A model generated the notes under the pieces. The model saw only the letters and a program-made list of their open reading frames with translations. It did no database searches and had not been told where the DNA came from. From positions 1 to 26,457 of the IMG/VR virus record IMGVR_UViG_3300048589_000800: a stretch of DNA of 26,457 bases; one strand, 5' to 3'. Below, piece after piece: positions 25,583 to 26,457 of this stretch. Source of the DNA: a virus. The translations under genes were made by a program, and so were the position numbers. Each line of letters starts with the position of its first letter. Positions within the stretch are counted from its first letter, which is position 1.

Positions 25583-26457
25583 TTATGGTGTGATGGTTGT
25601 AAGTCCCGCTTTTGCACTGGATGGAATTTTGCTGAGAGGCATTTTTATTCCGAATAGTAAGCCCATCGCCGTAAGCCTTACGCCTTCCCCTGATAGGACA
25701 AGTTCGCTCACGGCCGCCGTGATCTTAAAGCGCATGCTCTCGCATTTTTGCCGCTTCATATGAAACTGCCAGCGGTAGCCCTCTGCCGAAAGAGCGAGTG
25801 ATCCAAGGTCAATCCAATCGTTATCAAAATCATATGCGGCCCTTAGGGAAAGGCTTACAGGGGAAACATACTCGCCCACAATCTGGGCCCGGTAGATCCT
25901 TTGAAAGCCAGCGATATCGCCAAAGCTTTGCCATCCAGTCACGATTGCCTGATCGTAATTCACGCCATCATCGCGGAAGCTGTCCTCTGTTTCCACGCAG
26001 ACTTTCCCGTCAGACTTAAGATGCACAAAGCCCCCGCGCCAGCGAAGGGCATCGACCGCCTCATGGTTTGTAAAGACCGACCACTTTCTAAAGTAGTAGT
26101 TAAAGACCAGGGCCACGCCGTCTGAGTTTGTTATTCGGACCTCATTTTCCTCGGAAAAGAGCGTCGCCGACGTAACGGAAAGACTGTTATAGTCCTCGAC
26201 CGCATCGCCGATGTAGGACGCCGTGAGGTCACTCCCAAGGAGATAGTAGCCCTTGGAGGACTTGAAAATAATGGCCCCTGGCAGAGAAGCAGTCGACTGC
26301 TGGTCGATGCATCCCACATCGCAAGTGGAGATGCGTGTGAGTGGAGAAAAAGCGCCTCCCAGCCCAGAAGCATCCGGACCTTCGCCATATGTGAGATAGG
26401 CGGATTGCTCCTTGAAGAGGACAAGACGCTCATCAAGAATGTCGAGCCCCGTAGGCT
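25583..26457 (-). CDS. Phage tail/hub-like protein, cut by right edge
   Basis: The frame is open from the right edge to a TAA at 25583, giving the last 290 residues; a GTG at 26317 lies inside the gene and is not the real start. At the edge it reads LDILDERLVLFKEQSAYLTYGEG, followed by a serine/glycine loop, TCDVGCIDQQS, then GAIIFKSSKGYYLLG and TASYIGDAVEDYNSL. This resembles a family of short-tailed phage proteins with repeated strand motifs (E-K-L-V-L-F-K, S-D-V-G-C-I, Q/K-S-x-K-G-I/Y-x-L-L, Y-I-G-x-x-V). They are probably beta-propeller-like components of the tail hub or tube. Further strands complete the C-terminus. The family name is uncertain, but the virion role is well supported by context. 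Confidence 0.68.
   Translation of the reverse strand, partial: PTGLDILDERLVLFKEQSAYLTYGEGPDASGLGGAFSPLTRISTCDVGCIDQQSTASLPGAIIFKSSKGYYLLGSDLTASYIGDAVEDYNSLSVTSATLFSEENEVRITNSDGVALVFNYYFRKWSVFTNHEAVDALRWRGGFVHLKSDGKVCVETEDSFRDDGVNYDQAIVTGWQSFGDIAGFQRIYRAQIVGEYVSPVSLSLRAAYDFDNDWIDLGSLALSAEGYRWQFHMKRQKCESMRFKITAAVSELVLSGEGVRLTAMGLLFGIKMPLSKIPSSAKAGLTTITP

Noticed and set aside
1-26457. tRNA genes, insertion sequences or transposases
   Set aside because: No cloverleaf-like sequence with a T-loop, terminal inverted repeats or transposase motif was recognised on either strand.

Overview
The window is part of the genome of a tailed bacteriophage or prophage, most likely a short-tailed (podovirus-like) temperate or once-temperate phage. 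The evidence is a complete large terminase, the start of a portal-type protein, a set of large glycine/alanine-rich virion proteins of the DNA-ejection type, a tail fibre with a phage collar domain, an endolysin, an SSB, a lambda-O-like replication initiator and an XRE-type repressor. Almost all genes are on the minus strand and are tightly packed, with many ATGA or TGATG start/stop overlaps. No integrase, tRNA, rRNA, CRISPR array or insertion sequence was recognised. The host is not identifiable by eye. A lipoprotein, a signal peptide and the lysis-type genes fit a bacterial host, probably Gram-negative.

Layout, read in the direction of transcription (right to left). (1) 26457-13527 is the late virion module: a tail/hub-like protein (cut by the edge), an S74-chaperone-bearing ejection-type protein, a protein with a cysteine-free radical-SAM-like (SplB-like) region, two small beta-sandwich proteins, a 1151-aa tail fibre, and two large ejection-type proteins. 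It ends at a strong minus-strand terminator (13464-13498). (2) 13344-12121 is the control region: a plus-strand XRE regulator, a large inverted repeat after it, an 840-bp region with a diverged 156-bp-spaced repeat, and a plus-strand terminator facing the replication leader. (3) 12118-10677 is the replication module: an initiator whose own gene carries five identical palindromic iterons, followed by a small winged-helix-like protein in the position of lambda P. (4) 10653-4447 is an accessory and lysis module of small genes: small membrane proteins, an M15-type endolysin, paired paralogues, SSB and a lipoprotein. It contains one opposite-strand gene for a phospholipase A2-like enzyme. (5) 4468-1 is the packaging module: a plus-strand putative regulator, a small conserved protein, a DUF5681-like candidate small terminase, a GNAT-like protein, the large terminase, a tiny protein and the portal (cut by the left edge). 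Capsid genes presumably lie just outside the left edge.

How it fits together: the XRE regulator and GTTAAG palindromes are candidate control elements. The initiator probably binds the palindromes inside its own gene to open the origin. Terminase and portal package DNA. The ejection-type proteins and tail fibre deliver it, and the M15 peptidase with a small membrane protein probably releases progeny. The most notable items are the origin iterons, which are read in all three codon phases; the Cys-free SplB-like virion-operon protein; the solitary PLA2-like gene; and a possible oop-like antisense RNA.
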